A DNA stretch of 35,410 nucleotides from Sphingomonas faeni (GCF_024273235.1 NZ_JANBVH010000043.1:1-35410); one strand, 5' to 3'. Positions 23,573-32,177 are shown, numbered from the stretch's first letter. Program-made: numbers and translations. Notes: a model not told the origin generated them from the letters alone.

Positions 23573-23608
23573 TCACGCGGCGATCGGCAGTCACGCGGCG
23601 ATCGGCAG
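23573..23608. repeat. 18-base perfect tandem duplication across a stop codon
   Basis: TCACGCGGCGATCGGCAG occurs twice with no spacer (23573-23590 and 23591-23608). On the minus strand each copy reads Leu-Pro-Ile-Ala-Ala-stop, the end of the GGDEF protein. The copy at 23591-23608 is the coding one; the other lies just past the stop. Confidence 0.95.
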
Positions 23609-25276
23609 CAGACCGCCGTTCCGTGATCGATTGCGTCCCGCACCCTTGGCCGCGAACAGGGCATGGTCGGCACCGCGGTACAGCGCCTTCCAGTCCGCCT
23701 CGCGCAGCAGCGGCCCGGTGCAGCAGCCGATGCTCGCGGTGACGGCGATGTCGAACGGCATCCGCTGGCTGCGCAGTTGCTCGAGTATCGTGTCGGGCGG
23801 GATCGGCGTTGCGGCATCGACCAGGATCGCGAATTCCTCGCCGCCGATCCGGGCGACCAGCCCACCGGGCGGCACCACGGTCCGCAGCACGCGGGCGATC
23901 ACGCGCAGGACCTCGTCGCCGCCGTCATGGCCGAGCAAGTCGTTCACACGCTTGAAATGGTCGACATCCGCGATCAGCAGCAACTGGTCGCCCTCCCGCC
24001 CGATCGCCCGGTCGAGGAACGCGCGCCGGTTGAGCAGCCCGGTCAGCGGTTCGGTATCCGCCAGCAATTGCGCCGCCAACTCCTGCACGCGTGCCTCGTC
24101 GCGTTCCATGCTGAGCAGGCGGATCCGGTACGCGATGGCCAGGCTGGACAGCAGCGCCTCGAGCATCATCGACACCATCGTCGAATTGTCGATCCAGAAG
24201 CTCCACGGCATCAGCCCCAGCGCGTTCACCACCCTCAGGCTCGCAAATACGATCGGCACGCCCCAGGCGATCGCGAACATCCACAGGTAACTGCTCCGCA
24301 CCCCCCAGGCGCGATACAGGATCGCGGGAACCAGCGCGATCAGCGGCAGGTAGCTCAGCGACAGCAACCGATCGAGCCAGTAGATCTGCCACGGCGCGAG
24401 GACGACGAAGCCGATGCTGGTCGTGACCAGGATCGCCACGGTCGCAGTGGTGGCCGGTCGCAGCCAGCCGTCGAACACCGCCCGCTCGAAGAACGCGCGC
24501 GCGAAGATCACCGCCATGCTGGCAGAGACGGCCAGCAGGAGCACGTTGATCCGAAGCCGGACGTTGTTGTCGAGTCCCGGCACGAGCTGCCCGAGTGCCG
24601 CCGACGACGAGAAGGCATAACCGAGCAGGCACAGCACGAGCAGGCAATAAACCGGCTGGAACGCCTGTCGCAGCGCACCCCACAAGGCCAGATTATAGAC
24701 GATCAGCGCGATCGCCATCCCGCCAAAGCTGGCATACAGCGCGGCCAGCAGGACTTCGCTTTCCGCCGTCTGCTCCTCGGTGGCGAGCGTTGGGCCAAGC
24801 ACGACGCCACGGAGATTGGCCGCACCCTCGACATGCCAGAGCAGGCGGACGGGCGGGGCATCGTGCGGCGGCAGCGTCAGCGAGAGGGTCGCGCCGATCT
24901 TCAGATGGTGGCCCGACGTGCGGCTGGTGAAACCGGTTTGCCGGATCGCCCCGTCGGCATACCGAACGTACAACGTCACCCGATTCTGCCACACGCTGCC
25001 GGCACGCGCGCTCAATTTCGGTATCTGACTGATATCGCGCGGCAAAAACTGCGACAGAACCCAGAAATCACCTGCGCCATAGCGCGACTGCGGGGTCGTG
25101 CAGTCGAACTTCGACGGGGTCCGGAACAGGGCGGTCGCGGTCTGCCCCGGTACGGCGGGCAGGATGCAGACCGACAAGGCCCGGCCCGCCAACGCTTCGG
25201 CCGGTATCGCAGCCAGCATCGCCCATGCCGTCATGACGATGCCGATCAGCCATCGATAGCGAACCCCGAACTTCAT
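23591..25276 (-). CDS. Membrane GGDEF diguanylate cyclase with 7TM sensor-like region
   Basis: A 561-residue cyclic di-GMP synthase. An N-terminal signal/anchor (WLIGIVMTAWAMLAAIPAEA) precedes a periplasmic domain of ~150 residues with the strand-rich look of a 7TMR-DISM extracellular domain (WVLSQFLPRDI, RVTLYVRYADGAIRQ). Seven hydrophobic helices follow (about 175-390), then a short coiled linker (RDEARVQELAAQLLAD) and the GGDEF domain: EPLTGLLNRRAF, LIADVDHFKRVNDLLGHDGG and the signature GGEEF at 478-482. The RxxD inhibition site is missing (PPGG in its place), as in the other GGDEF protein at 673. The ATG at 25276 lacks a clear ribosome site; a TTG two codons earlier is possible. A sensor-type enzyme responding to a periplasmic, perhaps carbohydrate, signal is the family expectation. 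Confidence 0.9.
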   Translation of the reverse strand: MKFGVRYRWLIGIVMTAWAMLAAIPAEALAGRALSVCILPAVPGQTATALFRTPSKFDCTTPQSRYGAGDFWVLSQFLPRDISQIPKLSARAGSVWQNRVTLYVRYADGAIRQTGFTSRTSGHHLKIGATLSLTLPPHDAPPVRLLWHVEGAANLRGVVLGPTLATEEQTAESEVLLAALYASFGGMAIALIVYNLALWGALRQAFQPVYCLLVLCLLGYAFSSSAALGQLVPGLDNNVRLRINVLLLAVSASMAVIFARAFFERAVFDGWLRPATTATVAILVTTSIGFVVLAPWQIYWLDRLLSLSYLPLIALVPAILYRAWGVRSSYLWMFAIAWGVPIVFASLRVVNALGLMPWSFWIDNSTMVSMMLEALLSSLAIAYRIRLLSMERDEARVQELAAQLLADTEPLTGLLNRRAFLDRAIGREGDQLLLIADVDHFKRVNDLLGHDGGDEVLRVIARVLRTVVPPGGLVARIGGEEFAILVDAATPIPPDTILEQLRSQRMPFDIAVTASIGCCTGPLLREADWKALYRGADHALFAAKGAGRNRSRNGGLLPIAA

Positions 25277-25817
25277 GCACAACAGTTAGCGCGCGTTCGA
25301 AAACTAAAGGTAAAGAATATGATCGCAACGGTGTCTAATTACCGTCAATATCGCTTATACTAGGTTAGACTAGTGCGCCGACGCCCCGACTTTGTGCGCG
25401 GTGGACGGAACACAGCGCCGGGTGTGACCATCGTTCTACGGCGGTTCGACATTCAGTTTGAAACCGCCAAATCAGCTGTGCTCCCGTCATGGCGTCCTCC
25501 CGTCATGTTCCCATCCGAACGCATGCCCCCGGCGAAGGCAGCGGCCCAGCTGGAGAGGTCGCAGTAACTGCGCGCAGCCGTCGTCGGCACAGACTCCACC
25601 TGAACCCCGGCCTCCGTCGGGGAGGGGCTTCTCTCCAAGTGATATCGACGCATTAAGGCCCAGCCCGCGCCTCCTTGTTCTCCCGCGAAGGCGGGAGCCC
25701 AGTCTGGGCCCCCGCCTTCGCGGGGGAACACGCTCCCTTGCGGCAAGCGGTTCCGAACCGAGCCCCGATTGTCGCCACGTACCGCAACCGTCGCCCAGCC
25801 CAAGACGACCGTGCCCC
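25277..25817. other. Intergenic region with a palindromic element
   Basis: No gene supported. An AT-rich patch at 25300-25375 (AAAGGTAAAGAATATGATCG; CTTATACTAGGTTAGACTAG) probably holds the promoter of the GGDEF gene. The rest is repeat-derived: the 55-base element at 25675-25730, with partial relatives around 25490-25560. Overlapping frames on both strands at 25453-25874 are low-complexity Pro/Arg-rich readings of the repeat. Confidence 0.6.
25675..25730. repeat. 55-base palindromic element, copy 1
   Basis: TTGTTCTCCCGCGAAGGCGG then GAGCCCAGTCTGGGC, then CCCCGCCTTCGCGGGGGAAC A. The two halves (CCCGCGAAGGCGGG and CCCGCCTTCGCGGG) are self-palindromic and also pair with each other. Near-identical copies occur at 29837-29891 and 32981-33035, and a diverged half at 9244-9272. 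All lie between genes. Confidence 0.9.
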
Positions 25818-25855
25818 AAAAAAAAGCCTGCCGCCGGATCCCTCCGACGGCAGGC
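25818..25855 (-). terminator. Rho-independent terminator of clpA
   Basis: On the minus strand GCCTGCCGTCGG pairs with CCGGCGGCAGGC (12 base pairs, one G-U) around a 6-base loop and is followed by eight T (25818-25825 as A on the plus strand). It lies 25 bases after the clpA stop. Confidence 0.92.
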
Positions 25856-25880
25856 CCTTCACCTCAAACCGTAACCGCGA

Positions 25881-28196
25881 TTACTTCGCGTCGACGGTCT
25901 CCACCTTGCCCTTCTTCTTCGGCTTCTTCGGTGCCGCCGGCTCGATCGCGAACGACAGCGCACCGTCCTTCATCTTCACCGTCACCTCGCCGCCATGGAC
26001 CAGCTTGCCGAACAACAATTCCTCGGCCAGCGGCTGCTTGATCTTCTCCTGGATCAGGCGACCCATCGGCCGTGCGCCGTACAGCTTGTCATAGCCCTTG
26101 GTCGTCAACCACGCCTTAGACTCGTCGTCGAGGACGATGTGCACGCCGCGGTCCGCCAGCTGCAGTTCGAGCTGGAGGATGAACTTGTCCACCACCCGCG
26201 CCACGACCTCGGTCGGGAGGTACCCGAACGGCACCACCGCATCGAGACGGTTGCGGAATTCCGGCGTGAACATCTTCTGCACCGCCTGCTCGTCCTCGCC
26301 CTCACGCGTGAGGTTGCCGAAGCCGACCGTCTCGCGCGCCATGTCGCTGGCACCCGCATTGGTCGTCATAATCAGGATCACGTTGCGGAAATCGACCGAC
26401 TTGCCGTGCTGGTCGGTCAGCCGTCCGTTATCCATCACCTGCAACAGGATGTTGAACAGGTCCGGATGCGCCTTCTCGATCTCGTCGAGCAGCAACACGC
26501 AATGCGGGTTCTGATCGACCGCATCGGTCAGCAGACCACCCTGGTCGAACCCGACATAGCCCGGGGGCGCACCGATCAGCCGGCTGACCGAATGCCGCTC
26601 CATATATTCCGACATGTCGAACCGCTGGAGCGGAATGCCCAGGATCGTCGACAGCTGCTTGGCGACTTCGGTCTTGCCAACACCCGTAGGCCCAGTGAAC
26701 AGATAGTTGCCGATCGGCTTCTCCGGCTCGCGCAGACCCGCGCGGGCCAGCTTGATCGCCGACGACAGCTTCTCGATCGCCGCATTCTGCCCGAACACCA
26801 CGCGCTTCAGATCCGTCTCGAGCGTAGCCAGCGCCAGCTTGTCGTCGGTCGAGACCGACTTCGGCGGGATCCGCGCCATCGTCGCGATGACCTGCTCGAT
26901 CTCCTTCGGCGTGATCGTCTTCTTGCGCTTGTTCGGCGCCACCAGCATCTGCATCGCGCCGACTTCGTCGATCACGTCGATCGCCTTGTCCGGCAGTTTC
27001 CGATCGTTGATGTACCGCGCCGACAGCTCGACCGCCGACTTGATCGCATCGGGCGTGTACTTGACGTTGTGGTGATCCTCGAACGCCGAGCGCAGACCCG
27101 CGAGGATCTTGATGGTGTCCTCGATCGTCGGCTCGTTCACGTCGATCTTCTGGAAGCGCCGCAGCAACGCGCGGTCCTTCTCGAAGTGATTGCGGAACTC
27201 CTTGTACGTGGTCGAACCGATGCACCGGATCGTGCCGCCGCTAAGCGCCGGCTTGAGCAGGTTCGACGCGTCCATGGCGCCGCCACTGGTCGCGCCAGCA
27301 CCGATCACGGTATGGATCTCGTCGATGAACAGCACCGCGTCCGGCAGCTTCTCGAGCTCGTTGACGACCGCCTTCAGCCGCTCCTCGAAGTCGCCGCGAT
27401 ACCGCGTGCCCGCCAGCAACGCGCCCATGTCGAGCGAGTAGATGATCGCCGGCAACAGCACGTCGGGCACGTCGCCCTCGACGATCTTGCGCGCGAGCCC
27501 TTCTGCGATGGCGGTCTTGCCGACGCCGGGATCGCCGACATAGAGCGGGTTGTTCTTCGACCGCCGGCACAGGATCTGGATCGTGCGATCCACCTCCGGG
27601 CCGCGCCCGATCAGCGGATCGACCTTGCCGGCCTTCGCCTTCTCGTTGAGGTCGACGGTGAATTGCTTGAGTGCGCTTTCCGTCTTCTTCTCCTGTCCCT
27701 TGGTCGGCTTCTCGTCGTCGGCACCCTTGGGCGTCGAGGCTTCGGTCGCCTGCTGGCCACCCTTGCCGACGCCGTGGCTGATGAAGCTGACCGCATCGAG
27801 GCGGCTCATGTCCTGCTGTTGCAGGAAATAGACCGCATAGCTCTCGCGCTCGCTGAACAAGGCGACGAGCACATTGGCGCCCGTGACCTCGTCGCGGCCC
27901 GAGGACTGGACGTGGAGGATCGCGCGCTGGACGACGCGCTGGAACCCGCTGGTGGGGGAGGGATCGGTCGCCGCGTCGACCTTCAGCGCATCGAGTTCGC
28001 TGTCGAGGTAATGCGAGACGGTGTTCTTCAGTTCGCCGATCTCGACGTTGCACGCGGTCATGACCTTCGACGCATGTTCGTCGTCGATCAGCGCGAGCAG
28101 CAGATGCTCCAGCGTCGCATATTCGTGACGCCGGGACGATGCCGCCTCGAGCGCCTTGTGCAGCGTGGTCTCGAGGGCGGGTGCAAATGATGGCAT
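25881..28196 (-). CDS. clpA: ATP-dependent Clp protease ATP-binding subunit ClpA
   Basis: ClpA is the hexameric AAA+ unfoldase that feeds substrates to ClpP. The 771-residue product has the N-terminal double-repeat domain (1-142; HEYATLEHLLLALIDD, GRDEVTGANVLVALF), an acidic/Lys-rich linker (143-175), the first AAA+ module with Walker A GDPGVGKT (221-228) and Walker B VLFIDE (288-293), and the second with Walker A GPTGVGKT (502-509) and Walker B CVLLLDE. The ClpP-binding loop tripeptide is VGF (624-626), within the IGL/IGF range. There is no coiled-coil middle domain, which rules out ClpB. ATG at 28196 with AGGAG 8 bases before. A terminator follows. clpS, often adjacent, is not next to it here. 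Confidence 0.98.
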   Translation of the reverse strand: MPSFAPALETTLHKALEAASSRRHEYATLEHLLLALIDDEHASKVMTACNVEIGELKNTVSHYLDSELDALKVDAATDPSPTSGFQRVVQRAILHVQSSGRDEVTGANVLVALFSERESYAVYFLQQQDMSRLDAVSFISHGVGKGGQQATEASTPKGADDEKPTKGQEKKTESALKQFTVDLNEKAKAGKVDPLIGRGPEVDRTIQILCRRSKNNPLYVGDPGVGKTAIAEGLARKIVEGDVPDVLLPAIIYSLDMGALLAGTRYRGDFEERLKAVVNELEKLPDAVLFIDEIHTVIGAGATSGGAMDASNLLKPALSGGTIRCIGSTTYKEFRNHFEKDRALLRRFQKIDVNEPTIEDTIKILAGLRSAFEDHHNVKYTPDAIKSAVELSARYINDRKLPDKAIDVIDEVGAMQMLVAPNKRKKTITPKEIEQVIATMARIPPKSVSTDDKLALATLETDLKRVVFGQNAAIEKLSSAIKLARAGLREPEKPIGNYLFTGPTGVGKTEVAKQLSTILGIPLQRFDMSEYMERHSVSRLIGAPPGYVGFDQGGLLTDAVDQNPHCVLLLDEIEKAHPDLFNILLQVMDNGRLTDQHGKSVDFRNVILIMTTNAGASDMARETVGFGNLTREGEDEQAVQKMFTPEFRNRLDAVVPFGYLPTEVVARVVDKFILQLELQLADRGVHIVLDDESKAWLTTKGYDKLYGARPMGRLIQEKIKQPLAEELLFGKLVHGGEVTVKMKDGALSFAIEPAAPKKPKKKGKVETVDAK

Positions 28197-28339
28197 TTAC
28201 AATACTCCTGTCGGGCCGCGAGACCGCGAGCCCTTTGCCACTATGTCGGAACTGATATCGGTCGCATCAAGCACTTGAACCCGGCCCCGTCCGTTCCTGC
28301 GCTGTCCGAAAACACCCAGGTAAGAGGCGGGCGGTGCGA

Positions 28340-28534
28340 TCACCGCCTGAAAAGGTCGTCGGCGATGGCGCGGTGACTGACCGCACGGTCCTTCTTGACC
28401 TGGCAGCGCGCGATCTCGCCCTGCAGCACGGTGATGCGTGCATCGAGTTCGGCGACCGACAACGGATCGAGGTCCTGCCGCACCAGTGCGTCAAGCAGAT
28501 CGTCGGGACGGGAGGGGGCGTCTTCCAAGTCCAT
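28340..28534 (-). CDS. DUF1192 family small protein
   Basis: A 64-residue protein matching the DUF1192 pattern: an acidic start (MDLEDAPSRPDDLLDALVRQ), DLDPLSVAELDARITVLQGE, and a helical end (IARCQVKKDRAVSHRAIADD LF). The family is widespread in alphaproteobacteria and has no known function; the central segment looks like a short coiled coil. I take the ATG at 28534, which gives the usual MDL.D opening and has AGG nearby; a GTG eight codons upstream is also in frame. It precedes clpA on the same strand by 143 bases and is divergent from the oxidoreductase gene. Confidence 0.85.
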   Translation of the reverse strand: MDLEDAPSRPDDLLDALVRQDLDPLSVAELDARITVLQGEIARCQVKKDRAVSHRAIADDLFRR

Positions 28535-28607
28535 CGTGCCTGTAACGTTGACCCGCACCCGAGTGATGTCAATAAGGCCGGCACATCAAAAGGGACGTGA
28601 CGAGCAG

Positions 28608-29639
28608 ATGACCGCGATACCCGAAAACCAATCCAGTAACTTAGGTGTACCCGACGTCATGAAGGCGATCGATCCGGAACAGCCCGGCGGTCCCGAAGTG
28701 CTGGTGCTCGTCGATCGTCCGGTGCCGCAGCCGGGGCCGGGCGAGGTGCTCGTCAAGGTCGCCGCGGCCGGCGTCAATCGTCCCGAGGTGATGCAGCGCC
28801 AGGGCAAATATCCGCCCCCGCCGGGTGCACCCTCGATCCTCGGCATGGAAATCTCGGGCACGATCGTAGCGGTCGGCGACGACGTCGGCGACGAACAGAT
28901 CGGCCAGCCGGTCTGCGCGCTGATTTCCGGCGGTGCCTATGCGGAATATGCCGTCGCACCGTTTGGCCAGTGCCTCCCCGTCCCCGAAGCGCTGACGATG
29001 GTCGAGGCGGCGGCAATGCCCGAGACGCTCTTCACCGTCTGGACCAACCTCTTCGAGCGTGCCTATGCGATGGAGGGCGACACCGTCCTCGTCCATGGCG
29101 GCACCAGCGGCATCGGCACGATGGCGATCGGGCTGTGCAATGTGTTCGGCATCGACATCATCGTGACCGCCGGCTCGAAGGCGAAATGCGAAGCCGCGCT
29201 GAGCCTCGGCGCAACCCACGCGATCGACTACAAGACCGAGGATTTCGTCGAGCGCGTGAAGCAGATCACCGGCGGCAAGGGCGTCGCCGCAGTGCTGGAC
29301 ATGGTCGGCGGCGATTACGTGCCCCGCAACCTGCAATGCCTCGCGGAGGACGGCCGCCACGTGTCGATCGCCGTCCAGGGCGGTATGACAGCCACCGTCC
29401 CCCTGTTCGAGATCATGCGCCGCCGCCTGACGCTTACCGGTTCCACGCTGCGCCCGCGCGACACCGCGTTCAAGTCGCTGGTCGCCGACGAACTGGCGCA
29501 CACGGTCTGGCCGCACGTCGAGGCCGGCAAGCTGAAACCGGTCATCGACCGCACCTTCGCCTTCGCCGATGCCCCGGCTGCACACGCCCGGATGGAAGCC
29601 GGCGACCACGTCGGCAAGATCGTCCTGACGATGGAGTGA
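28608..29639 (+). CDS. PIG3-family NAD(P)H quinone oxidoreductase
   Basis: A zinc-free medium-chain dehydrogenase/reductase that reduces quinones with NAD(P)H. The 343-residue product shows the family signature: an N-terminal groES-like domain with AAGVNRPEVMQRQGKYPPPP and GMEISGTIVAVG, then a Rossmann domain with VHGGTSGIG (162-170) and VTAGSKAKCEAALSLGATHA. It lacks the zinc-binding Cys/His set of alcohol dehydrogenases. FDDP-like end: DAPAAHARMEAGDHVGKIVL. The ATG at 28608 gives the expected MTAIPE opening, though the nearest purine-rich site (AAGGGA) is a little far at 12 bases. It is a single gene, divergent from DUF1192. Confidence 0.93.
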   Translation: MTAIPENQSSNLGVPDVMKAIDPEQPGGPEVLVLVDRPVPQPGPGEVLVKVAAAGVNRPEVMQRQGKYPPPPGAPSILGMEISGTIVAVGDDVGDEQIGQPVCALISGGAYAEYAVAPFGQCLPVPEALTMVEAAAMPETLFTVWTNLFERAYAMEGDTVLVHGGTSGIGTMAIGLCNVFGIDIIVTAGSKAKCEAALSLGATHAIDYKTEDFVERVKQITGGKGVAAVLDMVGGDYVPRNLQCLAEDGRHVSIAVQGGMTATVPLFEIMRRRLTLTGSTLRPRDTAFKSLVADELAHTVWPHVEAGKLKPVIDRTFAFADAPAAHARMEAGDHVGKIVLTME

Positions 29640-30012
29640 GGGGAGGGGGCTGGACGTCCGTGCGCATCCGCCCAGCCACCCCAGTCGCCACCCCCCGCCG
29701 TCACCCGCCCCCCACCCCGTCACCCCAGCGAAAGCTGTGGTATCCCCGTTTGACCGCCAACACCTGCCCCACAACTCACCACCACCCCGGCCTTCGCCGG
29801 GGTGGAAGGGGTAGGAAAGCGCCGACCCAGCCAACCTTGTTCTCCCGCGAAGGCGGGAGCCCAGTCTGGATCCCCGCCTCCGCGGGGAAACAAGCTTATC
29901 TTTGCTAAAGCCCCTCCGTCCCTGACTTCTAACAGTCACCGGACTGCGACCACCCTGTAACAATACTCGGCTAATACTCGCGACAAGGGATACCTTGCCG
30001 GGGGACGAGCTC
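29640..30012. other. Intergenic region with a palindromic element
   Basis: No gene supported. The first half is Pro-codon-like cytosine-rich sequence and includes short palindromic pieces (ACCCCGGCCTTCGCCGGGGT near 29784). The second half holds the 55-base element at 29837-29891, then a less GC-rich stretch (CCTGTAACAATACTCGGCTA from 29954) that probably contains the promoter of the metallophosphoesterase gene. Confidence 0.6.
29837..29891. repeat. 55-base palindromic element, copy 2
   Basis: Same element as at 25675-25730 and 32981-33035, in the same orientation: TTGTTCTCCCGCGAAGGCGG then GAGCCCAGTCTGGATCCCCG then CCTCCGCGGGGAAACA. It differs from the other copies by a few bases, mostly in the second half. 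Confidence 0.9.
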
Positions 30013-30897
30013 ATGAACGCCGTAACGACGTTTTCGCCATCTAGCATCATGGGCGCCGACATCACCGATATCGCCGACTTCATCCACTCGCGCCCCGCCA
30101 TTCCGGAGCCGATCGTCGAACGCCGCCAGTACCGCACGATCTGGATCTCCGACGTCCATCTCGGCACGCGCGGCTGCAACGCCGGGATGCTCAACGACTT
30201 CCTCGATCACGTCGACAGCGAGACGATGTACCTCGTCGGCGACATGATCGACGGCTGGCGGCTCAAGAAGAAATTCTACTGGCCCGCCGCACACAACGAC
30301 GTTCTCTGGCGGCTGCTCAAGCGCGCCAAGCGCGGCACCCGCGTCGTCTACATCCCCGGCAATCACGACGAAGTGTTCCGGCAATATTCGGGGCTAGACT
30401 TCGGCGGCATCTCGATCCGCCGGAAAGCGATCCACGAGACTGCGGACGGCCGCCGCCTGCTGGTGCTCCACGGCGACGAGTTCGATGCGATCACGCTGGC
30501 GCACCGCTGGGTCGCGCATATCGGCGACGCGGCCTACACGATGTTGATGGGCCTCAACCGCTGGGTCAACGGCGCGCGCCGCCGGATGGGCATGCCCTAT
30601 TGGTCGCTGTCGAAGCACGCCAAGGCCAAGGTGAAAAACGCGGTCGCCTTCATCTCGCACTTCGAAGAGGTCGTCGCGCATGCCGCCGGCGTCCGCGGCG
30701 TCGAGGGGGTCGTCTGCGGCCACATCCACACCGCCGAGATGCGCGAGATCGCCGGCATCGCCTATTATAACGACGGCGACTGGGTCGAAGGCTGCACAGC
30801 CCTGGTCGAGCATTTCGACGGCCGGATGGAGTTGCTCCACTGGGCCGACGAAATCGCCGCCCGCGAGCGCGACAAAATCGTCACCCTAGCCGCCTGA
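30013..30897 (+). CDS. LpxH-like metallophosphoesterase (UDP-2,3-diacylglucosamine diphosphatase family)
   Basis: A 294-residue calcineurin-like phosphoesterase. The two-metal site is complete: SDVHLG (Asp47, His49), GDMIDGW (Asp77), GNHDE (Asn117, His118), LHGDEFD (His153) and GHIHTAE (His237, His239). This is the LpxH-related branch found in alphaproteobacteria; whether it cleaves UDP-2,3-diacylglucosamine or another lipid/nucleotide substrate is not shown by sequence. The ATG at 30013 has GGGGGA at 8 bases; an upstream TTG is less likely. A glycosyltransferase gene follows on the same strand, a pairing common in this group and suggestive of glycolipid or envelope synthesis, but a long inverted repeat lies between the two. 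Confidence 0.9.
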   Translation: MNAVTTFSPSSIMGADITDIADFIHSRPAIPEPIVERRQYRTIWISDVHLGTRGCNAGMLNDFLDHVDSETMYLVGDMIDGWRLKKKFYWPAAHNDVLWRLLKRAKRGTRVVYIPGNHDEVFRQYSGLDFGGISIRRKAIHETADGRRLLVLHGDEFDAITLAHRWVAHIGDAAYTMLMGLNRWVNGARRRMGMPYWSLSKHAKAKVKNAVAFISHFEEVVAHAAGVRGVEGVVCGHIHTAEMREIAGIAYYNDGDWVEGCTALVEHFDGRMELLHWADEIAARERDKIVTLAA

Positions 30898-30903
30898 CTT
30901 AAA

Positions 30904-31041
30904 ACCCCTCTCCCATCGGGGAGAGGGAAAGACGCGAAGCGGCGAGGGTGAGGGCAAGTCCACCGCATCAACGAAAAAGCGTGCCCTCACCCTCCCACCG
31001 CAAGTGCGGCGGGCCCCTCCCTCTCCCCGACGGGAGGGTAA
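30904..31041. repeat. Long inverted repeat between the phosphoesterase and glycosyltransferase genes
   Basis: CCCTCTCCCATCGGGGAGAG at 30906 pairs with CTCTCCCCGACGGGAGGG at 31021, and GGCGAGGGTGAGGGC at 30941 pairs with GCCCTCACCCTCCC at 30982. The structure fills nearly the whole gap between the two genes. It could lower expression of the second gene relative to the first. Confidence 0.75.
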
Positions 31042-31055
31042 AACGGAGAAGACCG

Positions 31056-32078
31056 ATGCGTATCGCAATCGTCACGGACGCCTGGAGCCCGCAAGTCAAC
31101 GGCGTCGTCCGCACCCTCCAGTCGGTCCAGCGCGAACTCGAATCGATCGGCCACCAGGTGCTCGTCGTCTCCCCCGAGCGCTTCGCCTCGATGCCATGCC
31201 CGACCTATCCCGAGATCCGCCTCGCCTTCGCGCGGTCCGGCGCGGTCGGTCGCATGCTCGCCGCCTTCGGTGCCGATGCGATCCACCTAGCCACCGAAGG
31301 GCCGGTCTGCCTCGCCGCCCGCTCGTGGTGTCTCGCCCGCGCGCTCCCGTTCACCAGCGCTTATCACACGCAGTTTCCCGATTACGTCGCCGCCCGCACC
31401 GGCGCGAACCCCGACTGGATCTGGCGCTACATCCGCTGGTTCCACCGTCCCGCGCAGTCGATCCTCGTCTCCACGCCGTCTGTCGCGAAGACGCTCGCGG
31501 AGCACGGCCTGCACCAGGTCCGCGAATGGGGCAGGGGCGTCGACTTCGCGCAGTTCGGCCTCGATGGCGCCCGCGATCCGGACATGGCGGCGCTCCCCGG
31601 CCCGATCCAGCTCTATGTCGGCAGGGTCGCGGTCGAGAAGAACATCGAGGCGTTCCTGTCCTCCGCGCATCCCGGCACCAAGGTCGTGGTCGGCGAAGGC
31701 CCCGCCCGCGCCGCGCTCGCCCGCCGGTTCCCGGACGCGGTCTTCCTCGGCCAGCGCTCCGGCCTCGACCTCGCCGCCGCCTATCGCACCGCCGACGTCC
31801 TAGTCTTCCCCAGCCGCACCGACACGTTCGGCCTGGTCATGATCGAAGCCCTCGCATGCGGCACGCCGGTCGCGGCCTACCCGGTCACAGGCCCGATCGA
31901 CGTCCTCGACGACCGCGTCGGCGCCATGCACGACTACCTCGACACCGCGATCGCCACCGCACTGACCCGCGACCGCGTCACCTGCGCCGCCTATGCCGCC
32001 CGCTACAGCTGGCCGGCCAGCGCCCGCCAGTTCCTCCACGCGCTCGTCCCGCTGGAAGGAAAGCTCATGGCCGCCTGA
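31056..32078 (+). CDS. GT4-family glycosyltransferase
   Basis: A 340-residue retaining glycosyltransferase of the GT-B fold. The N-terminal half begins MRIAIVTDAWSPQVNGVVRT with the Gly loop (NGV) and ends at SAYHTQFPDYV. The C-terminal half has the sugar-nucleotide-binding region LYVGRVAVEKN, GEGPARAAL, and the ExxxxxxxE-type motif as Asp256-x7-Glu264 (TDTFGLVMIEALACGTPV). The pattern resembles GDP-mannose-dependent mannosyltransferases (MgtA/PimB-like), but donor and acceptor are not proved. There is no membrane segment; it likely acts at the inner face of the membrane. The ATG at 31056 follows GGAG. It pairs with the upstream phosphoesterase and is followed by a terminator-like hairpin at 32130. 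Confidence 0.9.
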   Translation: MRIAIVTDAWSPQVNGVVRTLQSVQRELESIGHQVLVVSPERFASMPCPTYPEIRLAFARSGAVGRMLAAFGADAIHLATEGPVCLAARSWCLARALPFTSAYHTQFPDYVAARTGANPDWIWRYIRWFHRPAQSILVSTPSVAKTLAEHGLHQVREWGRGVDFAQFGLDGARDPDMAALPGPIQLYVGRVAVEKNIEAFLSSAHPGTKVVVGEGPARAALARRFPDAVFLGQRSGLDLAAAYRTADVLVFPSRTDTFGLVMIEALACGTPVAAYPVTGPIDVLDDRVGAMHDYLDTAIATALTRDRVTCAAYAARYSWPASARQFLHALVPLEGKLMAA

Positions 32079-32129
32079 GCTTGCGTGCTTGCCTGTTGCC
32101 CCGGCGCGCACTAAGTCTCCTTCATGTCA

Positions 32130-32163
32130 GGCCGCTCCGAAAGGGGCGGCCCTTTCTATTTTT
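32130..32163 (+). terminator. Terminator-like hairpin before the TrcR gene
   Basis: GGCCGCTCC-GAAA-GGGGCGGCC is a 9-base-pair stem (one G-U) with a GNRA tetraloop, followed by CTTTCTATTTTT. It fits an intrinsic terminator of the glycosyltransferase unit. It also lies only 15 bases before the GTG of the next gene, so it could instead be an attenuator in that gene's leader if its promoter is upstream. Confidence 0.8.
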
Positions 32164-32177
32164 ACGGAGTTTCCGCC

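Noticed and set aside
23663..25363. Plus-strand frame (566 aa) opposite the second GGDEF gene
   Set aside because: Gln/Arg/Asp-rich composition and no recognisable motif; the minus-strand protein has a complete GGEEF domain and membrane helices.
25995..28190. Plus-strand frame (731 aa) opposite clpA
   Set aside because: Antisense shadow; it has repeated Leu/Arg/Asp patterns and no domain, while clpA is complete with its own terminator.
28641..30194. Minus-strand frame (517 aa) crossing the oxidoreductase gene and intergenic repeats
   Set aside because: It runs through a certain gene and through palindromic repeats, which a real gene would not be expected to contain.
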